Below, one piece after another: positions 62,651-64,000 of a DNA stretch of 64,000 nucleotides (the first letter of the stretch is position 1; the number at the start of each line of letters is the position of its first letter). The notes beneath the pieces were generated by a model. The model made no database searches and was not told the origin of the DNA. It saw only the letters and a list, made by a program, of their open reading frames with translations. The stretch is taken from assembly GCF_003202435.1 (NCBI RefSeq), contig NZ_QJHK01000013.1, forward strand, positions 1-64,000, written 5' to 3'. This DNA comes from Flavobacterium cheongpyeongense. Its GTDB lineage: Bacteria > Bacteroidota > Bacteroidia > Flavobacteriales > Flavobacteriaceae. The position numbers and the translations under genes were made by a program.

Positions 62651-64000
62651 ATGCAACTGTACAACACCTTAAGCGCAGAAGAAAGAGCCATCATGATCGA
62701 TGATGCCGGTAAACAACGACTCACGTTGTCTTTCTATGCGTATGCCAAAATTCAAGACCCCAAAAAATTTCGTGACGATTTATTTATAGCCTGGAATAAG
62801 CTCGATGCTTTAGGCCGAATTTACGTTGCCACCGAAGGAATAAATGCTCAAATGAGTATTCCCGAAGAAAATCTCGAAGCTTTTAGGGCTACTCTTGAAG
62901 TTTATGATTTCATGAAGGGCATAAGGCTGAACGAAGCTGTAGAACATGACGACCATTCGTTTTTAAAACTGACTATTAAAGTTCGGGATAAAATTGTGGC
63001 CGACGGTTTAAATGACGAAACTTTTGATGTTACTAATAAAGGAATTCACTTGAAAGCCGCAGCATTCAACGAAATTCTGGAAGACCCAAATACCATTGTA
63101 GTCGATTTTAGAAATCACTACGAAAGTGAAGTTGGACACTTTAAAGGCGCTATCACTCCCGATGTTGAAACTTTCAGGGAAAGTTTACCCATAATCAACG
63201 AACAACTTCAAAACCATAAAGAAGATAAAAACCTGGTCATGTATTGCACCGGCGGAATTCGTTGTGAGAAAGCAAGTGCGTACTTTAAACATCAGGGATT
63301 TAAAAACGTTTACCAGCTAGAAGGCGGAATCATCAACTACGCTAAACAGCTAAAAGAAGAAGGCCTCGAAAGCAAATTCATAGGCAAAAACTTTGTATTT
63401 GATAACCGTCTTGGCGAAAGAATAACAGATGACATTATCTCGCAATGCCACCAATGCGGAAAACCTTGCGACAATCATACCAATTGCGAAAACGACGGCT
63501 GTCATTTATTGTTTATTCAATGTGATGAATGTAAGGCAGCTATGCAAAACTGCTGTTCTGCAGAATGTCTTGAAGTGGTAAACATGCCTTTGGTAGATCA
63601 GGTCAGGTTAAGAGCAGGAAAACAGGTTGGGAACAAGGTTTTCAGAAAAGGAAAATCAGAGAATTTAAAATTCAAACATTCAGGAGAGTTACCTGATGCT
63701 GCTTTAGCTTCTGCAGAAAAGCCAATTGATATCCGTCAAAAGGTAAAAGTGAAAAAAGTATTACTGGGCAAAGCCGAACATTACTACGTAAAAGCACAAG
63801 TTGGACAATTTACCGTTGAAAACCACGAATTGAACAGCGGTGATAAAATCTTAATTTCAGGTCCCACAACAGGGGATCAGGAATTGGTTTTAGAAAAGTT
63901 AATTGTAAATGGAGCAGAAACTTCATCTGCTACTATTGGCGATAAAGTCACTTTCGAAGTTCCGTTCAGAATCCGGTTGTCAGATAAAATATATAAGATT
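62651..64000 (+). CDS. trhO: tRNA uridine(34) hydroxylase TrhO, rhodanese family (3' end outside window)
   Basis: The frame is open from ATG 62651 to the window end, 450 codons without a stop. An N-terminal acylphosphatase-like domain (LTLSFYAYAKI, GRIYVATEGINAQMSIP) and a rhodanese domain follow the TrhO/UPF0176 plan, with VVDFRNHYESEVGHFKGA and the catalytic Cys in MYCTGGIRCEKASAYF. A Cys-rich segment (CHQCGKPCDNHTNCENDGCHLLFIQCDECKA) probably binds zinc. TrhO makes 5-hydroxyuridine at the tRNA wobble position. After residue ~370 a further beta domain with GDKILISGPTTG resembles the C-terminal domain of U32 peptidases, an addition absent from the E. coli protein. Confidence 0.92.
   Translation, partial: MQLYNTLSAEERAIMIDDAGKQRLTLSFYAYAKIQDPKKFRDDLFIAWNKLDALGRIYVATEGINAQMSIPEENLEAFRATLEVYDFMKGIRLNEAVEHDDHSFLKLTIKVRDKIVADGLNDETFDVTNKGIHLKAAAFNEILEDPNTIVVDFRNHYESEVGHFKGAITPDVETFRESLPIINEQLQNHKEDKNLVMYCTGGIRCEKASAYFKHQGFKNVYQLEGGIINYAKQLKEEGLESKFIGKNFVFDNRLGERITDDIISQCHQCGKPCDNHTNCENDGCHLLFIQCDECKAAMQNCCSAECLEVVNMPLVDQVRLRAGKQVGNKVFRKGKSENLKFKHSGELPDAALASAEKPIDIRQKVKVKKVLLGKAEHYYVKAQVGQFTVENHELNSGDKILISGPTTGDQELVLEKLIVNGAETSSATIGDKVTFEVPFRIRLSDKIYKI

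Noticed and set aside
1..64000. CRISPR arrays, tRNA or rRNA genes, prophage or restriction-modification loci
   Set aside because: None seen: no regularly spaced repeats outside the adhesin coding repeats, no tRNA-like cloverleaf noticed in gaps, and no phage or defence genes among the ORFs.

Overview
The window looks like chromosomal DNA of a Flavobacterium-type bacterium (Bacteroidota). The evidence is the low GC content, a giant SprB-like adhesin with a type IX secretion (type B) C-terminal domain followed by a PorP/SprF partner, many lipoproteins and TonB-dependent receptors with carboxypeptidase-regulatory-like N-termini, and recurrent Bacteroidota -7 promoter boxes (TAnnTTTG). No phage, plasmid, rRNA, tRNA or CRISPR locus was seen. 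Nearly everything is ordinary flavobacterial core genome. The exceptions are a RAYT/REP insertion in the haem operon, a nested inverted repeat near 39.3 kb and a few dispersed intergenic repeats.

Layout. 0-5.8 kb: end of the giant adhesin and its SprF-like partner. 5.9-9.6 kb: two paralogous LytS/LytT-type two-component pairs, convergent. 9.8-14.9 kb: operon of a DUF3500 lipoprotein, a HupE/UreJ-like membrane protein and a TonB-dependent receptor. 15.1-17.1 kb: operon of an exported intradiol-dioxygenase-like lipoprotein, a pirin-like protein without the usual metal ligands and an unknown protein. 17.4-25.7 kb: pgk, a LysM transglycosylase, lipoproteins, an ElaA-like acetyltransferase, OmpA-domain protein, S41 peptidase, rnpA. 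25.8-28.5 kb: acyltransferase, acyl-ACP desaturase, HD hydrolase. 28.6-31.1 kb: feoA-feoB plus a 40-aa Cys-rich membrane protein. 31.2-39.2 kb: SCO protein, DMT transporter, M13 peptidase, cytochrome c with hemB, and an unknown exported pair. 39.3-50.0 kb: haem biosynthesis (hemA-C-D-E, RAYT insertion, small unknown, hemF on the minus strand; AraC regulator, hemH, hemJ on the plus strand), with a lipoprotein truncated globin between. 50.0-53.2 kb: NtrY-like kinase, enoyl-CoA hydratase, small unknowns. 53.2-55.9 kb: NRAMP-UspA fusion and its DtxR-type regulator. 55.9-61.8 kb: Fur/Zur-like regulator divergent from a MerC-like protein, a FAD oxidoreductase, a TonB receptor, a thioredoxin-like protein and lycopene cyclase. 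61.9 kb to end: bacilliredoxin and TrhO, the latter cut by the window end.

The strongest unexplained signal is regulatory. Four promoters between 5.9 and 15.1 kb carry an ACC(A/T)C element 33-34 bp upstream of a TAAnTTTR -7 box: both kinase/regulator pairs, the DUF3500-HupE-TonB operon and the dioxygenase operon. In two of them there is a clear second copy exactly 21 bp further upstream, the spacing expected for LytTR-type regulators. I infer that the two LytSR pairs control themselves and the two operons as one envelope system of unknown substrate. The second notable structure is a REP-associated transposase (RAYT) with palindromic repeats placed between genes of the haem operon.
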